Positions 7,511 to 13,925 of a stretch of 14,026 nucleotides of DNA are shown one piece after another. The position numbers and the translations under genes were made by a program. Each line of letters starts with the position of its first letter. Position 1 is the stretch's first letter. The stretch spans positions 1-14,026 of the forward strand of contig JAIRXX010000289.1 in NCBI GenBank assembly GCA_031268065.1, written 5' to 3'. Origin of the DNA: Propionibacteriaceae bacterium (GTDB lineage Bacteria; Actinomycetota; Actinomycetes; Propionibacteriales; Propionibacteriaceae). Under the pieces are notes generated by a model that worked only from the letters and a program-made list of their open reading frames with translations, was not told where the DNA came from and did not search any database.

Positions 7511-8359
7511 CTACCTTGCCAGGCCGATGTTGGCAGTGCCGAGGATTTCGCGGGCCTCATCCGGGGTGGCGACTTCTTTGCCAAATTCGCCGATAACCCG
7601 CACCGCGCGCTCGACCAACTGCACATTGGTGGCCTTGCGGCCCTGGGAGTAATAAACGTTGTCCTCCAGGCCGACCCGGACATGCCCGCCCATAGCGAGA
7701 GTGGCGTACATGATCGGCAGGTGGGCGCGGCCAATCCCGAAAGCCCCCCAGGTCGATCCGGGCTGGATGCGGTTCTTCAAGAACAGCAGGGTGTCGATTG
7801 AAGTGTCCAGGCCTCCGGGCACGCCCAATACGAACTGATAGTGCAGCGGGGTGTCCAGAATGCCCTTGCGGGCGTAGTATTCGGTGATTCCGATATGGCC
7901 CAGGTCGAAAATCTCCAACTCCGGTTTGATGTTCAGCTCACGCTCAACCGCCCCCAGGGTTTCCAAGAACTTCGGGCTGTTGACGAATACCCCGTCGGGC
8001 ATCCAGTTGAAGGAACCGGCGTCGTAGGAGCCGATTTCGGGCAAGATCAGCGGCAGATGGGCGTAACGCTCTTCGTCGGTGGCGCGGGAGTCCCCACCGG
8101 TGGTCAGGTTGATCACCACATCGCAGTCCGGGTGGGCCTTGAGCAGCTCGATGGTCTTGACGAAACGGGCGGCGTCCATAGTGCCCAAGCCCTCGTCGTC
8201 GCGCATATGCAGGTGGACGACGCTCGCCCCCGCCTGCCAGCAGTCGTAGGCGTCTTGGGCGATCTCTTCGGGAGTCATCGGGATGTGTTCGTTGACTGAC
8301 TTGGGTGTGATGGCGCCGGTCAAGGCGCAGGTGAGGATGACTTTGTTCTCAAGCGACAT
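7511..8359 (-). CDS. Beta-keto acid cleavage enzyme (BKACE, DUF849)
   Basis: This is a 282-residue TIM-barrel enzyme of the BKACE family, whose founder is 3-keto-5-aminohexanoate cleavage enzyme (Kce). These Zn enzymes cleave a beta-keto acid with acetyl-CoA to acetoacetate plus a new acyl-CoA. Metal ligands are visible as His49 and His51 (VVHLHMRDD) and Glu232 (RVGLEDN). LTTGG (85-89), FVLGVPGG and GIGRAH are also family blocks. The position matching Kce Glu14, which contacts the substrate amino group, is Ile17 in LTGAIT, arguing against an amino substrate and for a neutral one. The start at 8359 follows AAGGAG. With CoA-transferase and thiolase in the same operon, the acetoacetate produced is fully used. 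A good candidate substrate is 3,5-dioxohexanoate (triacetate) or a similar beta-keto acid; this is inference. Confidence 0.93.
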   Translation of the reverse strand: MSLENKVILTCALTGAITPKSVNEHIPMTPEEIAQDAYDCWQAGASVVHLHMRDDEGLGTMDAARFVKTIELLKAHPDCDVVINLTTGGDSRATDEERYAHLPLILPEIGSYDAGSFNWMPDGVFVNSPKFLETLGAVERELNIKPELEIFDLGHIGITEYYARKGILDTPLHYQFVLGVPGGLDTSIDTLLFLKNRIQPGSTWGAFGIGRAHLPIMYATLAMGGHVRVGLEDNVYYSQGRKATNVQLVERAVRVIGEFGKEVATPDEAREILGTANIGLAR

Positions 8360-8390
8360 TGCGAACTCCTTCAGTTCTGGTGGGTGTTGG

Positions 8391-9515
8391 TCAAGCCAAG
8401 AAGCTGGGCCGGGCGTAGATTTCCGCGAGGCTGGCGTAGCCAGGGGGAAGGACGGTGTAGGGCTGGATGGGTTCGGTTCCGTCCAGTACCCGCATACCTC
8501 CAGCCGCCAACGCTTCCATCTCCCTTTCGCCGGGGATGACCGCTACTGTGGCGATGAAAGACACGGCTTCGCTGATCCAGCCGGTCAGCATGGTGGAATG
8601 GGCCAGCCCTCCGGTGAGGATGATCGCGTCGACATTCCCCGCCCGCACCGTGGCCAGAGCGCCGATGGCTTTGGCGACTCCCAGGGCCATCGCCCGATAG
8701 ACCAACTCGGCCTGCTCGTCGCCGTCGTCGATCAGCCGTTCTATGTCGCGGGCATCTTGGGTGCCGAAGTACGCGGCCAGCCCGCTCTGGCTGGCCAGAT
8801 ACACCCGCATCTCGTGATGGCTTTTGCCGGACTGGTAGCAGAAGTCGGTCAGATAACGGGTGGGAACAGCCCCGGCGCGTTGCGGGGAGATTGGCCCCTC
8901 GTCGTCGTAAACCCAGTCGGCCACCCGTCCGTGGTCGTGGAAAGCCAGCGTGATGCCGCCGCCGAGATGGGCGGTGATCAGGTTTAGCTCCGCGTAGCGC
9001 TTTTTATGGGTCGCCGCGTATTCCATCGCCACCATGCGCGGATTGAGCAGATGGAAGACCGGCATGTTGACGATCTGGGGGACGCCGGTGACCTTGGCCA
9101 CTGGATCAACGCAGTCCACGGCGGTCGGATCGTAAATGACCACCGGGATCTTCAGCCCCGCTGCCAACTCGACGCCGATCAGGCAGGACAACGTGGCTGC
9201 GTGCTGGGCGGCGGGCGCGTATTTCAGCGTTGCGATCATCAATTCGTTGACTTCCCATGCCCCGCCGTTCGGCACATGCGGGATACAACCGGCGCGGGCG
9301 ACGATCATGTCCAGCTTCGCCACGTCCACTTGCTGGGAATCGAGAAAATCGGTGACCTGGCGGCGGCGGTATTCCAATTGGTCCAATACTTTCGGCATGG
9401 TGCGCAGGTCGGACAACGGAACGTCCAGCGTCTGCTTGGCGACCATCACGCGGTCCTCGAAGTAGGCCACCTTGGTGGAGGTCGAGCCGCAGTTTATGGT
9501 GAGGATTCGTCTCAT
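8391..9515 (-). CDS. buk: Butyrate kinase family acyl kinase
   Basis: This is a 374-residue ASKHA-fold kinase of the butyrate/branched-chain acid kinase type, slightly longer than the usual 355-360. The phosphate-binding start NCGSTSTK (8-15), YDPTAVD (128-134), HLGGGI (183-188), EGPISPQRAG (206-215) and LTGGLAHS (300-307) are family hallmarks. It phosphorylates ADP from acyl phosphate, giving the free acid and ATP. It is the first gene of the minus-strand operon, 101 bases from the divergent LysR gene. Where most Buk proteins have VDELDD, this one has VDCVDP (133-138), a small change near the substrate pocket that might go with a different acyl group. Together with Ptb it gives the pathway its substrate-level phosphorylation. 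Confidence 0.9.
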   Translation of the reverse strand: MRRILTINCGSTSTKVAYFEDRVMVAKQTLDVPLSDLRTMPKVLDQLEYRRRQVTDFLDSQQVDVAKLDMIVARAGCIPHVPNGGAWEVNELMIATLKYAPAAQHAATLSCLIGVELAAGLKIPVVIYDPTAVDCVDPVAKVTGVPQIVNMPVFHLLNPRMVAMEYAATHKKRYAELNLITAHLGGGITLAFHDHGRVADWVYDDEGPISPQRAGAVPTRYLTDFCYQSGKSHHEMRVYLASQSGLAAYFGTQDARDIERLIDDGDEQAELVYRAMALGVAKAIGALATVRAGNVDAIILTGGLAHSTMLTGWISEAVSFIATVAVIPGEREMEALAAGGMRVLDGTEPIQPYTVLPPGYASLAEIYARPSFLA

Positions 9516-9616
9516 GATCTGGGCCTCGGCGATATGTTGGGGGAGTGGAAAGCCGTCTTTTGCCTCCCGCTGGCCATGCGATATGGTGACCGCGAGGATA
9601 GGGATAGGGACAGACT
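9516..9616. promoter_or_regulatory. Divergent buk/lysR promoter region with repeated GCGATATG
   Basis: This 101-base gap lies between the LysR gene and the operon it most likely controls. GCGATATG occurs at 9529-9536 and again at 9578-9585, 49 bases apart in the same orientation. The second copy sits within a small dyad CCAT-GCGAT-ATGG (9574-9586). A weak sigma70-like pair for lysR is TTGCCT (9560-9565), 16 bases, then TATGGT (9582-9587); the repeat would overlap that -10, as expected for autorepression. AGGGA (9606-9610) is the lysR ribosome site. No clear promoter hexamers were found for buk. The operator assignment is inference. Confidence 0.45.
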
Positions 9617-10516
9617 ATGGACTTGATGGCGTTGCGCTATTTTCAGCAGGTGGCGCTGGACCGCAACTTCTCCCGCGCCGCCAGCCATTTCTTCATTAGC
9701 CAGTCCGCGCTCAGTCGGCAGATCGCCACTTTGGAGGCGGAACTGGGGGTGAAGCTGCTGCGCCGCGACACCCGCAACGTGGCGCTTACCGCAGCCGGAC
9801 AGATTCTGTTTGAGCGCGGCCCGTTGCTGCTCACCCATTACGAGACGATCTTGCGCTGCCTGGCATCGGTGCGGGAGGGCCGGGAAGGCGTCTTGGCGAT
9901 CGCCACCGTCAGCGATTTCCGCAGTCAGCTGGTCGAATTGGTGGAGGTGTACAGCGGCGAATACCCCGAGGTGCGGGTAATCGTCGATGACCTGCCGCTG
10001 ACCCAATTGACTGACGCGGTGGTGGAGGGGGTCTACGACGTTGCGCTCACGTTGGACTTCCTGGTGCCCAGTGATGAGCACATCGATGTCTTGAAGCTGG
10101 GCCAAGACCGGCTCGTCGCCGTTTCCGGCCCGAAACTGCCAAACCCCTTGGGGCCTAAAGTGACGTTGGCCGAGCTTGCCGCCCAGAACATCGTGGTTCC
10201 GGCTCAGGCCGCGCCGCCGCTGACCCGACAGCTGTGGCTGACGGTCCGCGAGCTTGGCGGAAGCGGGAGTTTCCATGAGGCGCCCAACTCGCGCTCCGCC
10301 ATGCTCGAAGTCACCTTGGGCCGCTCCGTTTCCATAATGCCGCTCGCCACCGTGCGATCCCAGGCCAGTGCTGGCGAAATCGCCGTATCCGAGATTGACC
10401 ATCCCGAGGCTCACTGTGACTGGTGCCTGGTGGTGTGGAAAGAACGTGACGCCGCGACGACGCGAAATTTTGTCGCCGTCGTCCGTCGGCTTTTTCGCCA
10501 ACGCACGTCCAAATGA
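9617..10516 (+). CDS. LysR-family transcriptional regulator
   Basis: This is a 299-residue LysR regulator of normal size. An N-terminal winged helix-turn-helix spans residues 1-60, with the ARNFSRAASHF-like region (here RNFSRAASHFFISQSALSRQI from residue 16) as the HTH and LLRRDTRNVALTAAG as the wing. A periplasmic-binding-protein-like effector domain follows from about residue 90. It is divergent from buk, the classical LysR arrangement, and converges with the 6-oxocamphor-hydrolase-like gene 24 bases downstream. It most likely senses the substrate or an intermediate of the cluster (a small acid or keto compound) and activates the buk operon while repressing itself. The effector is unknown. 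Confidence 0.92.
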   Translation: MDLMALRYFQQVALDRNFSRAASHFFISQSALSRQIATLEAELGVKLLRRDTRNVALTAAGQILFERGPLLLTHYETILRCLASVREGREGVLAIATVSDFRSQLVELVEVYSGEYPEVRVIVDDLPLTQLTDAVVEGVYDVALTLDFLVPSDEHIDVLKLGQDRLVAVSGPKLPNPLGPKVTLAELAAQNIVVPAQAAPPLTRQLWLTVRELGGSGSFHEAPNSRSAMLEVTLGRSVSIMPLATVRSQASAGEIAVSEIDHPEAHCDWCLVVWKERDAATTRNFVAVVRRLFRQRTSK

Positions 10517-10550
10517 GCGGTTCATGGCAGCGGCTTTCGCTCAGCGTGCG
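10502..10550. terminator. Possible hairpin between convergent lysR and hydrolase genes
   Basis: CGCACG (10502-10507) can pair with CGTGCG (10545-10550), and inside it TGAGCG (10514-10519) with CGCTCA (10538-10543). This gives a two-part stem spanning the 24-base gap and both stop codons. The stem is interrupted and has no T-run, so it is only a weak terminator candidate. Confidence 0.35.
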
Positions 10551-11482
10551 GTGCTGTCGGCGGCCTCAGCTTCCAGGCGAGCCCGGAGCTTGGCCTGCAT
10601 AGACTCCCGTGTTTCACCGGCAGGCAGGTCGACGTTGCCCAAGTAGTTGGGCTTCAGGCCCAGATACTCGTTCATCGACGGCATGAAGGAATGCGCCTGG
10701 TTGTCGCTGAACATGGCGAACATTTCGGTGCCGAAGGCCATATCGAGGTCGTCTACGATCTGCTGCTTCCAGGGCCGACGGACGATTTGGGTGGACAGCC
10801 GGCGCATCACCCGAGGCTGGGCCATGAGCAGGTCTGCGATCTCGTAGGCGCGATCCATCAGCTTCTCCCGTGGGACGATCTCGCTGACCAGGCCATATTG
10901 GAGGAGCTGTTCGGAGGTCATGATGTCGCCGGTCATCAGATACCAGGCAGCCATCCTGGGCGGCATCAGCCGCATGAAACAGGAGTGGATTCCGTCGCCG
11001 GGCACATTGCCGACCAGAACGTGCGGATCGAGGATTTTCAGGTCGTCGGCGGCGATGGCGAAGTCGCACATCAGCGCCAGTTCAGAGTGCCCGCCAGAGC
11101 CGGAGAGCACACCCAGGGTGGGTACTTCCACGTCGTGGATTTGGGCGATGAGCATACGGCGTCCGTCAATGAACATGTGCTCGTAGCGGGTTCCAGCCGG
11201 ATCGAGAGTCTCGGCAAGCCAGGACTCTTTCTCGAAATCGGTCACCCATACGTCGTCAGTGCCGGTGAAGATGATCATTTCGGTGTCGCGGTCGGTGCCG
11301 AGCATTCGCCACATCTTGCCAATCGCGTCGTGCATCTCCATCGACCAGATGAACGGGCCGTTGTTGCAATGCATTCGGACGGTGACTACGCCGTCGTCGC
11401 GGCGGGTGATGATGAACTGCTCTGCGAACATATCTTGGATCTGCTCGAAGGTTGGCCATTTGACGAAGCTGGTGTTGGTCAT
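10541..11482 (-). CDS. 6-oxocamphor hydrolase-like beta-diketone hydrolase (crotonase fold)
   Basis: This 313-residue crotonase-superfamily protein would be labelled enoyl-CoA hydratase by default. Its active site fits instead 6-oxocamphor hydrolase (OCH), a C-C hydrolase that opens cyclic beta-diketones by retro-Claisen cleavage without CoA. Aligned by eye with OCH as I recall it, all five reported active-site residues are present: His51 (MEMHDAI; OCH His45), His132 (GGHSELALM; His122), His154 (DPHVLVG; His145), Asp163 (VPGDGIH; Asp154) and Glu253 (FGTEMFAM; Glu244). The usual crotonase oxyanion and Glu/Glu pattern of hydratases is not evident. It is longer than OCH (about 257 residues), with a short N-terminal and a 45-residue C-terminal extension (from 265, with a charged helix at the end). 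It lies 153 bases downstream of the FadA-type thiolase on the same strand. Likely role: opening a cyclic 1,3-dione or cleaving a linear beta-diketone. Confidence 0.75.
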   Translation of the reverse strand: MTNTSFVKWPTFEQIQDMFAEQFIITRRDDGVVTVRMHCNNGPFIWSMEMHDAIGKMWRMLGTDRDTEMIIFTGTDDVWVTDFEKESWLAETLDPAGTRYEHMFIDGRRMLIAQIHDVEVPTLGVLSGSGGHSELALMCDFAIAADDLKILDPHVLVGNVPGDGIHSCFMRLMPPRMAAWYLMTGDIMTSEQLLQYGLVSEIVPREKLMDRAYEIADLLMAQPRVMRRLSTQIVRRPWKQQIVDDLDMAFGTEMFAMFSDNQAHSFMPSMNEYLGLKPNYLGNVDLPAGETRESMQAKLRARLEAEAADSTAR

Positions 11483-11524
11483 GAGCGGGGCTTCTTTCTG
11501 GTTGAGAGGGTTGTTTTGCCGGGC

Positions 11525-11553
11525 CGCGATGCCGATTTCTGTTCGGCATCGCG
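11525..11553. other. Hairpin between thiolase and hydrolase genes
   Basis: CGCGATGCCGA (11525-11535) and TCGGCATCGCG (11543-11553) form a perfect 11-base-pair stem with a 7-base loop. It lies in the 153-base gap of the minus-strand pair. On the minus strand no T-run follows, so it may be an attenuator or processing site rather than a full stop. On the plus strand the following bases are T-rich. A smaller dyad, TGCGC-TTC-GCGCA, is at 11605-11617, nearer the thiolase stop. Confidence 0.5.
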
Positions 11554-11635
11554 CTTGGTTGTTAAGTTGTCTTGAGGCTACTTGTGCGATTTTGGATGGG
11601 GAATTGCGCTTCGCGCATCAATCTTCGGCGGTGGC

Positions 11636-12784
11636 CTAGATAGTCCTGATCGCTCCAGCCGCGCCCATGCCGCCTCCGACGCACATGGTGATCATGGCCT
11701 GGCCGCCGCCTTGGGCGTGAAGTTGCTCGATGGCCTTTATGGAGAGCACCGCGCCGGTGGCGCCCAGCGGGTGGCCCAAGGCGATAGCCCCGCCCTGGGC
11801 GTTGACGTCTGAGTAGCCCAGCCCCAAATCCCGCAGCACGGCTAGGGCCTGTGCGGCGAAGGCTTCGTTGAGTTCGATCACATCGAAGTCGGACAGCTTC
11901 TGGCCAGTCTGGGCGAGCAGTTTCGGGATTGCCGCCACCGGGCCGATGCCCATCAGCGCCGGATCGACTCCCGCCACGGCGAAGCCGGTCAACTCCGCCA
12001 ACGCATTCAATCCCAGCTTCTCTGCTTTTGCAGCCGACATCATGGTGAGGAAAGCCGCGCCGTCTGAGCGTGGGGAAGATGTTCCGGCGGTGACCAGGCC
12101 GCCTTCGCCAAAGGCAGGCGGCAGGGTGGCGAGCGTTTCCGCAGTGGTACCCATACGGATGCATTCATCCTGGGTGACAACGGCGCGTTTGCCATCGACC
12201 ACGCCATGCACGCCGGTGATCTGCGCGTCGAAAGCCCCGTTGGCTTGGGCTTTCGCGGCACGGGCGTGCGATTGGACCGCCATCTCTTCCATAGCTTGGC
12301 GGGTGATGCCCCACGCTCTGGCGACGTTCTCAGCGGTTTCGCCCATCGACACATAGGCTTGGGTGTGGGCCAGCAGCTCCGGATTCTGAAAGCCCGGTTT
12401 GTCTGATAGCACCTCGGTGGACATGTGCTCCAACCCTCCAGCCACGATCACGTCAGCCATGCCTGCTCGAATCAACGCGGCGGCAGCTGCCACCGCTTGC
12501 AGGCCAGAGGAACAGAAACGGTTGACGGTGAGGCCGCTGACTGCTTCAGGCAGGCCGGAGCGCAGGACGATATTGCGGGCCGGATTCAGACCCAAAGCCG
12601 CCTCGGGGAGCGCGCAGCCCACGATCACGTCGTCGATCAACGCCGGATCCAGCGCTGGAGTCTTGGCCACAACTGCCGATAGCACTTCGGCGCCGAAGTC
12701 GACCGGATGGACTCGGGCCAAAGACCCCTTGATACCTCGGGTGACTGGGCTGCGCCCATATGCCACTATGACTGGTTGATTCAT
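11636..12784 (-). CDS. 3-ketoacyl-CoA thiolase (FadA-type)
   Basis: This is a 382-residue degradative-type thiolase. Cys91 in VNRFCSSGLQA is the nucleophile, His338 is in [15 protein letters not shown], and Cys368 is in CVGGGMGAAG. NRFCSSGLQ is the pattern of beta-oxidation thiolases, unlike [10 protein letters not shown] in the other thiolase of the window. It uses CoA to split a 3-ketoacyl-CoA to acetyl-CoA plus a shortened acyl-CoA. The ATG at 12784 follows AAAGGA at normal spacing. Downstream on the same strand, after a hairpin-bearing gap, is the OCH-like hydrolase, so the two are probably expressed together. No acyl-CoA dehydrogenase or hydroxyacyl-CoA dehydrogenase accompanies it, so it is unlikely to serve ordinary fatty-acid oxidation here. 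Confidence 0.92.
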   Translation of the reverse strand: MNQPVIVAYGRSPVTRGIKGSLARVHPVDFGAEVLSAVVAKTPALDPALIDDVIVGCALPEAALGLNPARNIVLRSGLPEAVSGLTVNRFCSSGLQAVAAAAALIRAGMADVIVAGGLEHMSTEVLSDKPGFQNPELLAHTQAYVSMGETAENVARAWGITRQAMEEMAVQSHARAAKAQANGAFDAQITGVHGVVDGKRAVVTQDECIRMGTTAETLATLPPAFGEGGLVTAGTSSPRSDGAAFLTMMSAAKAEKLGLNALAELTGFAVAGVDPALMGIGPVAAIPKLLAQTGQKLSDFDVIELNEAFAAQALAVLRDLGLGYSDVNAQGGAIALGHPLGATGAVLSIKAIEQLHAQGGGQAMITMCVGGGMGAAGAIRTI

Positions 12785-12928
12785 GTCGGATCCTTTTGCC
12801 AGGGAAGGCCGCGTCGCCCTCTGGTCGAGGAACCTAGGCGCTTATCCAGGCAGAGGGAATCTCAAAAAACGCATAGCTCACCTGAGCGAAGCCCTATGTG
12901 TGAGACAGCGATAGGCCTGCTGGGCTTT
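12785..12928 (-). promoter_or_regulatory. Leader and putative operator region of the thiolase-hydrolase unit
   Basis: This is non-coding DNA upstream of the minus-strand thiolase. CCCTCTG (12817-12823) and CAGAGGG (12851-12857) can pair across 27 bases in the leader. Further upstream CGCATAG (12870-12876), CCTATG (12893-12898) and ATAGG (12911-12915) resemble the CCTATGCGC/ATAGG group at 325-354. A short dyad GCTCA-CC-TGAGC occupies 12876-12887. I could not place a convincing -35/-10 pair. Confidence 0.35.
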
Positions 12929-12969
12929 TCCTATCCATCGCCGCAGCTGGATGTATAAACCCATCCGTT
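12929..12969 (+). repeat. Right copy of the direct repeat: remnant of an MFS 3' end
   Basis: These 41 bases match 156-197 at 38 positions. Differences are G to A, T to G and C to T, plus one missing C, which breaks the reading frame. The copy runs into TGA at 12969-12971 in the frame of the last codons (ATC CGT TGA), so KPIR would be followed at once by a stop. No further similarity to the MFS gene was seen on the left side. It is a non-coding remnant, or an attachment-site-like duplicate. Confidence 0.7.
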
Positions 12970-12996
12970 GAGAAGCTCGTTGACAGGGGTTTCTCA
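12969..12996. terminator. Small hairpin between MFS remnant and TolB-like gene
   Basis: TGAGAA (12969-12974) and TTCTCA (12991-12996) form a 6-base-pair stem with a 16-base loop. It joins the stop of the MFS remnant and the stop of the converging TolB-like gene. This would suit a former two-sided terminator between convergent genes; the stem is short. Confidence 0.35.
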
Positions 12997-13911
12997 GAGT
13001 ACAGGTGGTTTGTCTGCCGCCAGCACCGGATAGTCGGCGAAGGCGAACTGGGTAGAGTCTGGCGACCAGGAGGGGACGTTGATGGTGCCCTGCCCTCCGA
13101 AGACATCGATGCGGGTGATCGGGTGGGCGGCGAGCAGGTCGTCGGTGATGACGATCTGGGCGGGCACGTTGGCCGGGTGCCCGTTGGTTCCAGGCTCGAA
13201 CGACAGGTAGGCCAGGTGTCTCTCGTCAGGGGAGATGTGGGGGAACCAGTTGACCCGCTCGTCGAAGGTGAGCTGCTCCACACTGGTGCCGTCGGTGCGC
13301 ATCCGGAACAGTTGGCAGTGGCCGATGATGGTGGAGTTGCGTTCAGAGTTGAAATAGATCCACTGCCCGTCAGGGCTGAACTCGGCACCGTCGTGGCGTT
13401 TCACCGTGTGGGTGAGCTGCGTGGTCTCGCCGGTTTGCAGGTTCAGCTTGTAGATGTTGTAGGGTGCCAGGGTCGCCAGTTCCGGCCCGCCGACGTGGGC
13501 CAGGAACGTCCCGTCGGGGGAGACCCCGTGCAGGTAACGAGCCACCAGGCCGTCATCCTCACTGGTCACCCGTGTCGGCTCCCCGCCGTCCAGCGGGACG
13601 CGGTAGATGTGGCCGTCGTTTTGGGATGTGTACACATGGAAGCCGTCTGGGTCGAGCAGGTGGTCATTGTTGGCCAGTTCCAATCCGCTTTTGATCTTGG
13701 TGGTATCCCCTCCCGCCACCTGGACGCGGTACAGTTCGCCGTTGAGGTTGAACACCAGCCAGTTGCCGTCTGAAGTCCAGTTGGGCGCTTCAGCCGCGCC
13801 CAGGGTGGTTTCGTAGACCACTCTGGTTTCACCGCTGGAAAGGTCGTGGACGCAGAGCCTGGACACTTGGCCTTCCAGCAGATTCCTCCACGGGAATGGG
13901 TTGTTGACCAT
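12994..13911 (-). CDS. TolB-like beta-propeller protein (PD40 repeats)
   Basis: This 305-residue protein is built of six blade-like repeats with the PD40/TolB signature (S-P-D-G followed by a hydrophobic strand): NWTSDGNWLVF (44-54), LLDPDGFHVY (85-94), GVSPDGTFLA (129-138), EFSPDGQWIYF (177-187), HISPDERHLAY (225-235) and SWSPDSTQFAF (281-291). Six repeats would close one propeller. No signal peptide or membrane segment is seen, so it appears cytoplasmic, unlike true periplasmic TolB. Oligogalacturonate-lyase-like proteins share this fold, but I see no basis for assigning a reaction. The ATG at 13911 follows AAGGGA; a GTG one codon upstream is an alternative. It lies outside the repeat-bracketed cluster and may belong with the first MFS gene (both possibly sugar-related). 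Confidence 0.8.
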   Translation of the reverse strand: MVNNPFPWRNLLEGQVSRLCVHDLSSGETRVVYETTLGAAEAPNWTSDGNWLVFNLNGELYRVQVAGGDTTKIKSGLELANNDHLLDPDGFHVYTSQNDGHIYRVPLDGGEPTRVTSEDDGLVARYLHGVSPDGTFLAHVGGPELATLAPYNIYKLNLQTGETTQLTHTVKRHDGAEFSPDGQWIYFNSERNSTIIGHCQLFRMRTDGTSVEQLTFDERVNWFPHISPDERHLAYLSFEPGTNGHPANVPAQIVITDDLLAAHPITRIDVFGGQGTINVPSWSPDSTQFAFADYPVLAADKPPVL

Positions 13912-13925
13912 CACTGTCCCTTTCT

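Noticed and set aside
4040..9515. Lysine fermentation or carnitine degradation as the role of the BKACE operon
   Set aside because: No aminomutase, 3,5-diaminohexanoate dehydrogenase, ammonia lyase or carnitine dehydrogenase is present, and the amine-contacting Glu of Kce is Ile here.
9516..9616. A classical T-N11-A LysR box in the divergent gap
   Set aside because: The dyad CCAT-GCGAT-ATGG and the GCGATATG repeats do not give a T-N11-A with matching arms, so only a generic operator is proposed.
10691..11575. Plus-strand open frame (294 codons) over the OCH-like hydrolase
   Set aside because: It is antisense to a gene with all five active-site residues; composition is rich in His, Gly and Val as expected from a complementary frame.
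6588..12784. A plain butyrate-synthesis cluster
   Set aside because: Thiolase, Ptb and Buk are present, but hydroxybutyryl-CoA dehydrogenase, a true crotonase, butyryl-CoA dehydrogenase and Etf are absent, and the crotonase-like gene has a hydrolase signature.
12707..12958. Plus-strand open frame of 83 codons over the thiolase start and the following gap
   Set aside because: No ribosome site or domain, half antisense to the thiolase; its end is the degenerate MFS-like repeat in another frame.
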